DNA of 64,000 nt from Microbacterium sp. ACRRU (GTDB taxonomy: Bacteria; Actinomycetota; Actinomycetes; Actinomycetales; Microbacteriaceae): NCBI RefSeq assembly GCF_022346945.1, contig NZ_JAKRNI010000001.1, positions 124,001 through 188,000 on the forward strand, given 5' to 3'. The notes below the pieces were generated by a model. The model was not told the DNA's origin. It did not search any database and worked only from the letters and a program-made list of their open reading frames with translations. Each line of letters starts with the position of its first letter. Position 1 is the stretch's first letter. This document shows, in pieces, positions 27,229-35,148 of this stretch. The translations under genes and the position numbers were made by a program.

Positions 27229-27719
27229 CGCGCGGGCTCATCCGTCTCCGGCTCTTCGGCGCCGCAGCGCGAGATGGCGAGAAGTTCGACCGCTTTTGTG
27301 CCCGGCGAGACTGACTCTTCCACCGTGATGGTCATGCGCGGCGACTTCCGCACCATATGCACTTGAGCGAAGCTGACGGGAATTCCCAACGGGTCTTCCT
27401 CCCACCCATCGCCGAGGAGCTCGGGCACACGGCCGACGAACGCGCGGACGTCGAAGTCGTCGCTCACGGAAATCGCCCACTGCCCGGTGAAGAACGCCCC
27501 CGGCCGGGTGCCGAACGCCAGCTCCTCGTCACACGGATAGGGTACGAATTCCGGCGTCTCCGAGATTTGCTTGGGCTCGGGGATGAAGGCGGCAACCTGC
27601 CGGAGGACATCGAGGGTCTCCTCGCGCACTTGTGAGTAGGAGGGCATCGGCTCGGCAGCGCAACCCGATGTCATTACCAACGCTGTAGTAGATATTGCCG
27701 CGAGAACCGCCCGTCTCAC
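27222..27719 (-). CDS. Lipoprotein of the hydrolase cassette (possible immunity or partner protein)
   Basis: 165 aa. The signal peptide MRRAVLAAISTTALVMTSGC has its lipobox Cys at residue 20. The mature part has two cysteines (PYPCDEE and ISRCGAE) that could form a disulfide, and no domain I recognise. GTG 27719 overlaps the stop of the 578-aa hydrolase (GTGA). A second lipoprotein at 63300-63809 has the same plan: Cys 20, similar length, a WAI/WSG stretch after the first inner Cys and a second Cys close to the C-terminus. Base composition is less GC-rich at its 5' end. An immunity function is inference only. Confidence 0.75.
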   Translation of the reverse strand: MRRAVLAAISTTALVMTSGCAAEPMPSYSQVREETLDVLRQVAAFIPEPKQISETPEFVPYPCDEELAFGTRPGAFFTGQWAISVSDDFDVRAFVGRVPELLGDGWEEDPLGIPVSFAQVHMVRKSPRMTITVEESVSPGTKAVELLAISRCGAEEPETDEPARQ

Positions 27720-29452
27720 TTCTTCCTCCCGTGTTCATCGATTATCGAGCGCACCGCGTCCAGCACGGTCCCGTTCACCCTCTCGTCCCCGCTCATCAGA
27801 GCCGTGTGATGCGTGACGCTGTCTGCCACGATGCCGGGGAGGTAGAACGGATTCTGTGTCATGACGTACCCGGCAACGGCCGCGACGTCCGGGCCCGGTA
27901 ACCCGGAATCGACGATCTGCACCCCGGGGATCGATTCCGGTCTGACGGTGAAGCCCACGGGGCCGACACCGACTCCCGCGTAGTAGCGGTTGATGTCGTC
28001 GGGTGCCTGCGTCGCGAAGTAGAGGGTGTCGGGGTGCGGCTGGTAGGGGCCGATCGCGCCGACACTGGCCGCGAGGAACCGCGCGTCGACGGTGCCGTCA
28101 TGCTTCTCTGCTTCACTGCCGACACCGCCGCCGTAGGAATGCTCGTAGCTCATGGTCCACAGCTCCGGTTGGGTGGCGTTCACGCCGCGGAGGAAGCGGG
28201 CGTACTCGGCGCCGCGTTCCTCGGCGAAGTGGTTCCATTGGGGGCCCGAGTCGATGACGTCGTCCAGTTGCGGCATCGGGCCGGTGAGAACCGTGAACGC
28301 GACGACCGATCCGCCCGACGCGCCGACCTGCCACCGAGCGAAATCCGTCACGGGCTCGTCCTTCATGAAGGCCTCTGCGTCCGCGTTCGTTCCCGGGACG
28401 ACGAAGAGCGCTGCCCGGGCCGAGGAAGGATCGCCGGTCACCTCGATCAAGGAACCGTGCTGCGGATCCCAGGCGTAGAGCGACTTCGACCCGTCCGCCA
28501 CCTTTTCGAAGTAGGCGATCTCGCGATCCAGTCTGCGGCGTTCTGCACGTCGCTCGGCGCCCTCCCTCGCGGTGAACTTTCGACGCGGAACGGGAGCAGA
28601 CGTGAGGTCGTCCCGTTGTCGTCGCAGCCCGTCCAGATGTTGCTGCGCCCGGAGGCGGTTGCACGCCACGCGAGCGTGGAAAGCAACGCCGTCGAGATTT
28701 CCGATGAGAGCTGGCATCGCCGCACAGAGGTGGGCGGCGACCCGCGGGTCGAGGCTCGACCACCATCGGGCAACGACATCGGGCGACATCCGGCCGACGA
28801 TGACGGCCCAGTCCGGATGCGTCGAGAGCAACAAGTGGGGGTCGGGGGTCGAGGCGATCTTCTCGAGCAGAAGCACACCCGCGGTGTCGGTCGGGGCAGT
28901 GAGGGCGGCCGACGCTCGAGGACCGGACCACCCCGCAACCGCTGACCAGGACACGTCAGGGATCGCCCGGAGCTCGTGCGCACACCGATCGGTGGCATCC
29001 GTGTAGGAAGCGACGAGAGAGCGTGTCTCGTCGTCGACGTGCCGCACCCATCGGTGGGTGGCGATGTCATTCATGGCTGCGCCCCGGTCGCTCTCGCCTT
29101 CCTGCCAGACGGCGGGGGGCGCGGCGGCAGCGTCGAGAAGGGCGTTGCGCGCGCGAGCCAGCTGGTCGAGATCGTCGGCGAACCGCTCGAGAACGGTGCA
29201 CGCGGCGCCCAGGCCGCCGGCGATCTCTTGCGCAGCAGGTCCTGTGACGTGCAGGGACTCGTGCGATGGATCGGCCTCGGGAGCGCGATAGGTCTCGGGC
29301 GCGAAACTCCAGGCGAACAGCGCTTCCTGGAGCAGCACCTCGAAGCGGTCGGCCTTCTGTCGCAGTGCCGCCGCCGCCTCGCGCACACGGCCGGGCGCAG
29401 CGGGCGGCGCCGGCACGGCGGGCGGCGCCGGCACATCCATCGCGTCGCTCAC
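27716..29452 (-). CDS. WXG-like N-terminus fused to a DUF1023-type alpha/beta hydrolase
   Basis: 578 aa, soluble, no signal peptide. Residues 21-112 form two helices around FAWSFAPETY (Trp 48), reminiscent of WXG100/LXG secretion domains; residues 120-330 are mostly helical with a charged region RRKFTAREGAERRAERRRL. The C-terminal 230 residues resemble DUF1023 alpha/beta hydrolases: AALFVVPGTNADAEAF, nucleophile elbow SYEHSYGGG (Ser 439), LAASVGAIG, then THHTALMSGDERVNGTVLDA supplying the candidate catalytic His (548/549). GTG 29452 overlaps the upstream small gene, and the stop overlaps the lipoprotein start. Lipase or esterase activity is likely; secretion through a type VII system is inferred from the N-terminus and partner. 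Confidence 0.72.
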   Translation of the reverse strand: MSDAMDVPAPPAVPAPPAAPGRVREAAAALRQKADRFEVLLQEALFAWSFAPETYRAPEADPSHESLHVTGPAAQEIAGGLGAACTVLERFADDLDQLARARNALLDAAAAPPAVWQEGESDRGAAMNDIATHRWVRHVDDETRSLVASYTDATDRCAHELRAIPDVSWSAVAGWSGPRASAALTAPTDTAGVLLLEKIASTPDPHLLLSTHPDWAVIVGRMSPDVVARWWSSLDPRVAAHLCAAMPALIGNLDGVAFHARVACNRLRAQQHLDGLRRQRDDLTSAPVPRRKFTAREGAERRAERRRLDREIAYFEKVADGSKSLYAWDPQHGSLIEVTGDPSSARAALFVVPGTNADAEAFMKDEPVTDFARWQVGASGGSVVAFTVLTGPMPQLDDVIDSGPQWNHFAEERGAEYARFLRGVNATQPELWTMSYEHSYGGGVGSEAEKHDGTVDARFLAASVGAIGPYQPHPDTLYFATQAPDDINRYYAGVGVGPVGFTVRPESIPGVQIVDSGLPGPDVAAVAGYVMTQNPFYLPGIVADSVTHHTALMSGDERVNGTVLDAVRSIIDEHGRKK

Positions 29453-29811
29453 ACTCGCCTCTTCCCGAAGACGATCGGGTCGAACGGGTTCCCGGAGGGG
29501 GCTCCGGTGGCGGAGCTGCGCGCATCGGTCGTCGCCGCCATCTCGTCGTCGGCGTCGAGATAGGCGAGGACCGCGGACTGCAGCGCCGCGACCGCGGCGC
29601 GCCCCCGCCCGACGATGCGGTGGGCGAGGTCGATTCGTGTCTCAGCGACCTCGAGGAAGGCGGGATGGGCGGGAACCGCCCGGGCGAGGGCGTGTGCAAC
29701 CGAATCGGCGGCGCGGCGCAACGCGGTGGCGACCTCGTGGAGGTCGTCGAGGGAACGGGTCATGCGCTCGGCCACCAGGAGGACCTGCGGGGGGTCGATG
29801 GAGTACGACAT
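29449..29811 (-). CDS. Small helical WXG100/EspC-like protein with YxxxD motif
   Basis: 120 aa, almost all helix up to residue 95, no signal peptide. Two long helices (about 8-45 and 50-92) end in VLAYLDADDEMAA, where Tyr 84 and Asp 88 make the YxxxD/E element that marks substrates of actinobacterial type VII secretion, in the position typical of EspC-family proteins. A disordered tail follows. It is first in the operon with the hydrolase and lipoprotein, and the stop overlaps the hydrolase GTG. The -10 TACGAT lies 7 nt before ATG 29811. I infer it is a secretion partner or chaperone of the hydrolase. Confidence 0.68.
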   Translation of the reverse strand: MSYSIDPPQVLLVAERMTRSLDDLHEVATALRRAADSVAHALARAVPAHPAFLEVAETRIDLAHRIVGRGRAAVAALQSAVLAYLDADDEMAATTDARSSATGAPSGNPFDPIVFGKRRV

Positions 29812-29824
29812 GCGCGGGATCGTA
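29812..29824 (-). promoter_or_regulatory. Leaderless promoter of the hydrolase cassette
   Basis: TACGAT (29819-29824), CCCGCGC, ATG 29811 on the minus strand; the 58-bp gap to the preceding gene gives the cassette its own promoter. Confidence 0.5.
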
Positions 29825-29869
29825 GGGATCCCGTCGCGACCGCTTTTTCACCCTGTGGACAAGAACGGC

Positions 29870-31651
29870 TCAGCGGCCGACGGCGTACCCCTGCATTCCC
29901 CGAGGGTTGGCGGCCCCCCAGAGCAGCCCGTCAGCGTCGCGACCGACCGCACTCACGCGGCCCAGGGCCCAATCACCCGCTCGGCGCACACGGTGGCCCC
30001 GGCGCTCCAAGTCGCGCACCACGTCGTCGCCGATCCGGTCCTCCACCACCGCCCCGAGGGGGGTCCACGTGCGAGGCCAGAAGGAATCGGCCAGCGCCGT
30101 GGTGTGGAGGGTGGGTGCGTCGATGGCCTGCTGTGGCTCGTAGCCGCCGACGAGCACGCGCAGCAGCACCGGGAGCTGCCACTGATCCTGCTGATCCCCG
30201 CCCGGCGACCCCATCGCGATGATCTCGGACCCACGCGTGAGCATCGTCGGCGTCAGCGTCGTGCGCGGACGCCGGCCGGGGGTGAGGGATGCCGGGTGTC
30301 CCGGCAGCAGCCACGTCGCCTGCAGACGCGTCCCCAGGCAGAACCCGAGACCGGGCACGCTCGGCGACGATTGCAGCCAGCCGCCCGACGGCGTCGCCGA
30401 GATCGTGTTGCCCCACCGATCCACGACGTCGAGGTGACAGGTGTCGCCTCGTGTCTGACCGCGGCGATCGACCGTGGGCTCGCCGGTCGCGGCGGTCACC
30501 GGACCCGCCTCGGTCCGGAGCGGGGGGAGGACGGGCGTCCGGCCGTCCGGAGAGCCGGGCCGAAGACCGGCGCTCGCCGTCCCGTCCACCAGCGCGCGCC
30601 GTTCGTCGATGTACTCCTCGGCGAGCAGGGCGTCGACATCGACCGCGTCATCGGCGTCACCGAACCATGCGTCGCGGTCGGCGTAGACCAGCTTCTGCAC
30701 TTCGAGAAGAGTGTGGGCACCCTCGGGCGTGGAGGGGTCGATGCGTGCGTCCGCCCACGGCTCCAGTAGTCGGAGTGCCTGCAGAAGCGCGGGCCCCTGA
30801 GTCCAGGTCCCAGCCTTGAACACCCGCCATCCGCGGAAGGTCGCCGACACCGCCGGTTCGAACGAGGCACTCCAGCCGAGGAGGTCTTCAACGGTGAGAA
30901 CGCCGGGGTGATCCCCACCGTCCGCGTGACGGTGCGGGGTGCGGAGGAACTCTGCCGCACGTGGCAGCACCTCTGCCATCCACACGTGTCGAGCGGCGTC
31001 GATGCCCGCACATCGATCGTCGACAGGCAAGGCCGCCGCCGCCAGGCTCTCCAGGACCGTGGCGTACGCGGGGTTGCGCACGACGGTGTTCGGCGCGGGC
31101 ACCGAGCCGGTCGGCATCCAGAGATCCGAAGACGTCGGCCAGTGCTCGCGGAAGAGATCGGCCACACGGGAGATCGTCACCGCCGCGCCCGCGACGAGCG
31201 GATGGCCGTCGCGGGCGTAACCGATGGCGTAGGCCAGGACATCCGCGAGATCCCACGTGCCGTGGTCGCGCAGTAGCAGAAGCCAGGCGTCGACGGCGCC
31301 CGGCACCGCGGCAGCGAGGCCCCCGGCACCGGGGACCAGGTCGAGGCCCCGTTCGCGCAGAGCTTCGATCGACGCACCGGCCGGCGCCGGGCCCTGCCCC
31401 ATGAGCACGACGGGCTCCGCGGTGCCGGCAGGGCGAATCAGCGCCACCAGGTCGCCGCCGGGACCGTTCAGGTGCGGCTCCACCACGTGGAGCACGAACG
31501 CAGCAGCCACGGCGGCGTCGAAGGCGTTGCCGCCGCGCTCCAGCACGGACTGGGCCGTGGCCGTGGCGGTCCAGTGGGTGGATGCCGACATGCCGAACGT
31601 TCCCCGGAGCGTGGGGCGCGTGGAGAACGCCGCGGGGGGAGTGAACGTCAC
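29870..31651 (-). CDS. Gamma-glutamyltransferase family protein
   Basis: 593-aa Ntn-hydrolase precursor. The start is GTG 31651 (VTFTPPAAFSTRPTLRGTFG), overlapping the stop of the aminopeptidase gene; the frame stays open upstream only as antisense-type noise. The large-subunit opening TATAQSVLERGGNAFDAAVA, the GPGGDLVALI loop and the autoprocessing and catalytic Thr 404 in GDTCHLDVVDRWGN are visible, with MGSPGGDQQDQWQLPVLLRV in the small subunit. No signal peptide is seen, so it may be cytosolic. It cleaves gamma-glutamyl or acyl-type amide bonds; the substrate is not determined. Confidence 0.9.
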   Translation of the reverse strand: MTFTPPAAFSTRPTLRGTFGMSASTHWTATATAQSVLERGGNAFDAAVAAAFVLHVVEPHLNGPGGDLVALIRPAGTAEPVVLMGQGPAPAGASIEALRERGLDLVPGAGGLAAAVPGAVDAWLLLLRDHGTWDLADVLAYAIGYARDGHPLVAGAAVTISRVADLFREHWPTSSDLWMPTGSVPAPNTVVRNPAYATVLESLAAAALPVDDRCAGIDAARHVWMAEVLPRAAEFLRTPHRHADGGDHPGVLTVEDLLGWSASFEPAVSATFRGWRVFKAGTWTQGPALLQALRLLEPWADARIDPSTPEGAHTLLEVQKLVYADRDAWFGDADDAVDVDALLAEEYIDERRALVDGTASAGLRPGSPDGRTPVLPPLRTEAGPVTAATGEPTVDRRGQTRGDTCHLDVVDRWGNTISATPSGGWLQSSPSVPGLGFCLGTRLQATWLLPGHPASLTPGRRPRTTLTPTMLTRGSEIIAMGSPGGDQQDQWQLPVLLRVLVGGYEPQQAIDAPTLHTTALADSFWPRTWTPLGAVVEDRIGDDVVRDLERRGHRVRRAGDWALGRVSAVGRDADGLLWGAANPRGMQGYAVGR

Positions 31652-33066
31652 CGGGACAGCCGCGCGATCCAGTCCTCGACCTCGTCGGCCGTCCGAGGGA
31701 TGCCGGCCGACAGGTTCACCGGTCCGTCGGCGGTCATCACGATGTCGTCCTCGATGCGCACACCGATGCCGCGGTATTCCTCGGGCACCGTCAGATCGTC
31801 GATCTGGAAGTACAGGCCCGGCTCGATCGTGAAGACCATGCCGGCTTCCAGAAGCCCGTCGTAGTACATCTCGCGACGCGCCTGCGCGCAATCGTGCACA
31901 TCGATGCCGAGGTGGTGACTGGTGCCGTGCACCATGTAGCGACGGTGCTGGCCGCCGCGCTCGGCATCCAGAGCGTCCTCGGCCGAGACGGGCAGGAGGC
32001 CCCACTCCGCGACACGCGCGGCGATGACCTCCATGGCGGCCTCGTGCACGCGTCGGAAGGGCACGCCCGGACGGGCGGCCTCGAAGGCGGCGTCCGCTGC
32101 CTCGCGCACCGCCTCGTAGACGCGGCGCTGCACCTCGGTGAAGCGCCCTGACACCGGGAGTGTGCGCGTGATGTCGGCGGTGTACAGACTGTCCACCTCG
32201 ACACCCGCGTCGATCAGGATGAGATCGCCCGGGACGACCGCGCCGTCGTTGCGCGTCCAGTGCAGGTAGCACGCGTGAGGGCCGGAGGCGGCGATGGTGT
32301 CGTAGCCCACGGTGTTGCCGTCCGCGCGCGCGCGGCGGTGGAAGACCCCTTCCACCACGCGCTCGCCGCGGGGGTGCTCGATGATGCGGGGGAGCTCGGA
32401 CACGATGTCGTCGAATCCGGATGCCGTGACCTCGACGGCCAGGGCCAGCTGCGCGAGCTCGAACTCGTCCTTCACCAGGCGCAGCTCCGACACGAACCGC
32501 GTGAGATCGTCGTCGACGCCGACCACACGGTCGTCGTCGGCCGCCACGAAATCGTCGACGTGTGCGGTCGCGAGACCGAGGTCGGCGGCCACGCCGTCGA
32601 GTGCGGGGCGGGGACCGATCCAGAACTCGCCGATCGTGGCATCCGCGTAGAACTCCGGAGTGGTCCGGTCGGCGCGCTCCCGGAAGTAGAGCACGGCCTC
32701 GTGGCCGTCCTCGCGCGGCTCGAAGACGAGAACCGAGTCGGGCTCGGCATCCGCTTCCCAACCGGTCAAGTGGGCGAAGGCCGAATGGGCGCGGAACGGG
32801 TAGTCCGTGTCGTTGCTGCGTTGCTTGAGGGAGCCCGCGGGCACGACCAGGCGCTCACCGGGGAAGGCCTCGGACACACGGAGGCGGCGGCGTGCCGCCC
32901 ACGCGGACTGCTCGCGGGGCGAGGGAAGGGTCTCGGGACGATCGGCCCACCCCGTCGAGATGGTGTCGAGGAAGCCGCGCGGGAAGGGGGCCTTGCGGTT
33001 CGTCGTGGTCTCGGCGGGCTGCTGCACTTCGGGAGCGATCGTGTCGCGGTCGGCGGGGGAGTCCAT
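31648..33066 (-). CDS. pepP: Xaa-Pro aminopeptidase (aminopeptidase P)
   Basis: 472-aa M24 metallopeptidase that removes an N-terminal residue next to proline. The start ATG 33066 (MDSPADRDTIAPEV) lies 6 nt after a GAGACT -10 box. The N-terminal AMP_N domain (RAHSAFAHLTGWEADAEPDS) and pita-bread domain carry the dimetal ligands: IDAGVEVDSLYTADITRT (two Asp), HGTSHHLGIDVHD (His), FTIEPGLYF (Glu) and GVRIEDDIVMT (Glu). It forms an operon with the gamma-glutamyltransferase, consistent with peptide breakdown. Confidence 0.94.
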   Translation of the reverse strand: MDSPADRDTIAPEVQQPAETTTNRKAPFPRGFLDTISTGWADRPETLPSPREQSAWAARRRLRVSEAFPGERLVVPAGSLKQRSNDTDYPFRAHSAFAHLTGWEADAEPDSVLVFEPREDGHEAVLYFRERADRTTPEFYADATIGEFWIGPRPALDGVAADLGLATAHVDDFVAADDDRVVGVDDDLTRFVSELRLVKDEFELAQLALAVEVTASGFDDIVSELPRIIEHPRGERVVEGVFHRRARADGNTVGYDTIAASGPHACYLHWTRNDGAVVPGDLILIDAGVEVDSLYTADITRTLPVSGRFTEVQRRVYEAVREAADAAFEAARPGVPFRRVHEAAMEVIAARVAEWGLLPVSAEDALDAERGGQHRRYMVHGTSHHLGIDVHDCAQARREMYYDGLLEAGMVFTIEPGLYFQIDDLTVPEEYRGIGVRIEDDIVMTADGPVNLSAGIPRTADEVEDWIARLSR

Positions 33067-33078
33067 TCCTCCAGTCTC
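33067..33078 (-). promoter_or_regulatory. Leaderless-type promoter of pepP
   Basis: GAGACT (33073-33078), GGAGGA, ATG 33066. The GGAGGA abuts the start codon, too close to serve as a normal ribosome site. Confidence 0.45.
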
Positions 33079-33103
33079 GCACCGCCGACCCGCGAACGCA
33101 CCG

Positions 33104-34135
33104 TCAGCCGGCCGTGCGCTCCAGTTGCACCACGATGGGACGGTGGTCACTGCCCGAGCCATCGAGCGATCGCATCACGACCGAACCGGTCACGGTCCAG
33201 TCGGGCGTCACCATGACGTGGTCGATCGGAGCCCCCAGAAGAGCCGGCACGTCCGTCGGCCACGTGCCCACGCCGCCGTTGCCGCTCACGGAGGCCGCGT
33301 CCTGACAGCGGCCGAGCGTGCCGCCGTCGACACCGAGCCCCGTCATGTGGTCGAGGGTCGCGTTGAAGTCGCCCGCCAGGATGACATTGTCGGTCGCACA
33401 CTGATCAGCGAGCCACTGCAGGTCGGAGCGCCACTGCGACATGTACTCCTGGCGCGGGGCAACGGCGTGCGCCGCGACGATGATGGGCCCGTCGCCCGAG
33501 ACCGGCATGGCCACGGCGCTCGGCACCGTCGAGGTGTTGCTGGAGCCATCGAGCGAGGACTGGATCACGCTGTAGTCGCCCAACTCGGGGCGGATCAGCA
33601 CGGTCGTCGACGTGGCATCCCATCCGGTGATGCCGTACTCGCCGTACTCGGCGTGATGCGCCCACATCGGTTGGCCGAGGTCACGCATCAGCTCGGCGAC
33701 ACGCTCGCCGGTGTCGATCGTGGTCTCGGGCAGGGTGACGATGTCGGCCTTCATGCCGACGGCGAACTGCGCGATCGACTCGGCCGAGGTGGCCTCGCCC
33801 GCGGTGTTCCACGTCATGACACGCACGCTCGTGTCGGTCTTCTCGGGCAGTGCATCGGTGCCCATGCCGCGCTGGAACACCAGAGCCCCGTTCACCCCCG
33901 CGGCGACGACGAAGACCAGCGCGAGGGCGAGTGCGAACGCGCGCACGGGGCGGATGAGGGCGCACAGCAGCGCCAGGGCCGCGGCTGCCGCGAACACCGC
34001 TGCCAGCGGGACGCGGAACGAGATCACCTGGGCCAGGGGGAACGTGCGCTCGAGGCCGAAAGCGGTCGGCCAGGTCAGAGCCAGGGCCGCGGCGGCGCAC
34101 ACGAGCGCGAACACGATTCCGAACAGCCGACGCAC
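33104..34135 (-). CDS. Membrane-anchored endonuclease/exonuclease/phosphatase-fold protein
   Basis: 343 aa. Three N-terminal membrane helices (about residues 4-20, 38-60, 65-88) precede an exported EEP domain: VMTWNTAGEATSAESIAQFA, VTLPETTID (metal Glu), DNVILAGDFNATLDH and the closing SDHRPIVVQL. These are the catalytic elements of Mg2+-dependent phosphodiesterases of the DNase I superfamily, although the target (nucleic acid, phospholipid or other) is open. The start is GTG 34135, 7 nt after TAGGGT; GTG 34139 is out of that spacing. It is divergent from the PHP gene. Confidence 0.87.
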   Translation of the reverse strand: MRRLFGIVFALVCAAAALALTWPTAFGLERTFPLAQVISFRVPLAAVFAAAAALALLCALIRPVRAFALALALVFVVAAGVNGALVFQRGMGTDALPEKTDTSVRVMTWNTAGEATSAESIAQFAVGMKADIVTLPETTIDTGERVAELMRDLGQPMWAHHAEYGEYGITGWDATSTTVLIRPELGDYSVIQSSLDGSSNTSTVPSAVAMPVSGDGPIIVAAHAVAPRQEYMSQWRSDLQWLADQCATDNVILAGDFNATLDHMTGLGVDGGTLGRCQDAASVSGNGGVGTWPTDVPALLGAPIDHVMVTPDWTVTGSVVMRSLDGSGSDHRPIVVQLERTAG

Positions 34136-34238
34136 GCACCCGACCCTAGATCAGGCGGCTGAGAGATCGGCGGATGCCTCCTGTCCGCGGCCTCCACGAC
34201 GACCGCGAGCCGGCACCTGCGGACGGTACGCTCGTCGG
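34136..34238. promoter_or_regulatory. Divergent leaderless promoters (EEP protein and PHP protein)
   Basis: Minus: TAGGGT (34143-34148), 7 nt, GTG 34135. Plus: TACGCT (34227-34232), CGTCGG, GTG 34239. No further motif is seen between them. Confidence 0.55.
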
Positions 34239-35099
34239 GTGGAGCGCGATCGACGATTCGAGGGACCGAGCGACCTCCACCTCCATTCCACGCACTCCGA
34301 CGGCACGGAACCGCCCGCTCTCGTGATGGCGGCCGCGCACCGGCACGGGCTGCGGACGGCGGCGCTCACCGACCACGACACGACCTCCGGTTGGGCCGAG
34401 GCGGCTGAGGCAGCGACATCCCTGGGGATGACCTTCGTGCCGGGCATGGAGCTGTCGGCCCGTCACGAGTGGCGGAGCGTCCACCTTCTCGCCTACCTCG
34501 TCGACCCCGACGACGACGGGCTGCGGTCCATGACCGACCGCATCCGCTCGTCGCGGCTGGACCGCGCTCAGATCATGGCCGACCGGATCTCGCGCGACTT
34601 CGACATCGGCTGGGACGACATTCTCGCCCAGACGACCGACGGGGCGACCGTCGGCCGACCGCACATCGCCGACGCGCTCATCGCCCGCGGCATCGTCGCC
34701 GACCGCACGGAGGCATTCGCCGGCATCCTGCACCCCGCCAACGAGTACTACGTCGCCCTGTACGCGCCGGACCCCGTCACGGCGGTCGAGCTCATCATCG
34801 GTGCGGGGGGAGTGCCCATCATCGCCCACCCCGCCGGCCGCGCGCTCCTGCCACGCCCCGTGCTCGAGGCGATGCTCGCGCGAGGCCTCGCCGGTTTCGA
34901 GCTGCACCACCGAGAGAACCTCCCGGAGGCCACGGCGACGCTGGCGCGACTGGCGGCGGAACGAGACCTCATCGTCACCGGTTCGAGCGACTATCACGGG
35001 CTCGGCAAACCGAACCTTCCGGGCGAGAACACCACCGACGAGGCGATGGTCGCACGGCTCATCGCAGCCGGCTCGGGTTCTTCGCCCGTCTACCCCTGA
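34239..35099 (+). CDS. PHP-domain phosphoesterase
   Basis: 286 aa. The PHP signature is complete: DLHLHSTHSDGTEPPALVMA, AALTDHDTTSGWAEA, VPGMELSARHEWRSVHLLAY, IIAHPAGR and SSDYHGLGKPN supply the clustered His/Asp/Glu metal ligands. This matches the stand-alone PHP family (YciV/RnaAM or 3',5'-nucleotide bisphosphate phosphatase types). GTG 34239 is set by the TACGCT -10 box 6 nt upstream and by the start of homology (VERDRRFEGPSDLHLH). Its cellular substrate is not known. Confidence 0.9.
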   Translation: MERDRRFEGPSDLHLHSTHSDGTEPPALVMAAAHRHGLRTAALTDHDTTSGWAEAAEAATSLGMTFVPGMELSARHEWRSVHLLAYLVDPDDDGLRSMTDRIRSSRLDRAQIMADRISRDFDIGWDDILAQTTDGATVGRPHIADALIARGIVADRTEAFAGILHPANEYYVALYAPDPVTAVELIIGAGGVPIIAHPAGRALLPRPVLEAMLARGLAGFELHHRENLPEATATLARLAAERDLIVTGSSDYHGLGKPNLPGENTTDEAMVARLIAAGSGSSPVYP

Positions 35100-35104
35100 A
35101 ACGA

Positions 35105-35140
35105 CGCCGACGCCGCCCCCCGGGGAGAGCGGCGTCGGCG
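35105..35140. terminator. Bidirectional hairpin between PHP and DEAD-box genes
   Basis: CGCCGACGCCGC (35105-35116) is perfectly complementary to GCGGCGTCGGCG (35129-35140). It sits between the convergent stops; no T-run. Confidence 0.75.
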
Positions 35141-35148
35141 AGGACGGG

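Noticed and set aside
31652..32761. Extension of the gamma-glutamyltransferase frame 370 codons upstream
   Set aside because: It is antisense-type sequence in another frame of the aminopeptidase P gene; homology starts at GTG 31651, which overlaps the preceding stop.
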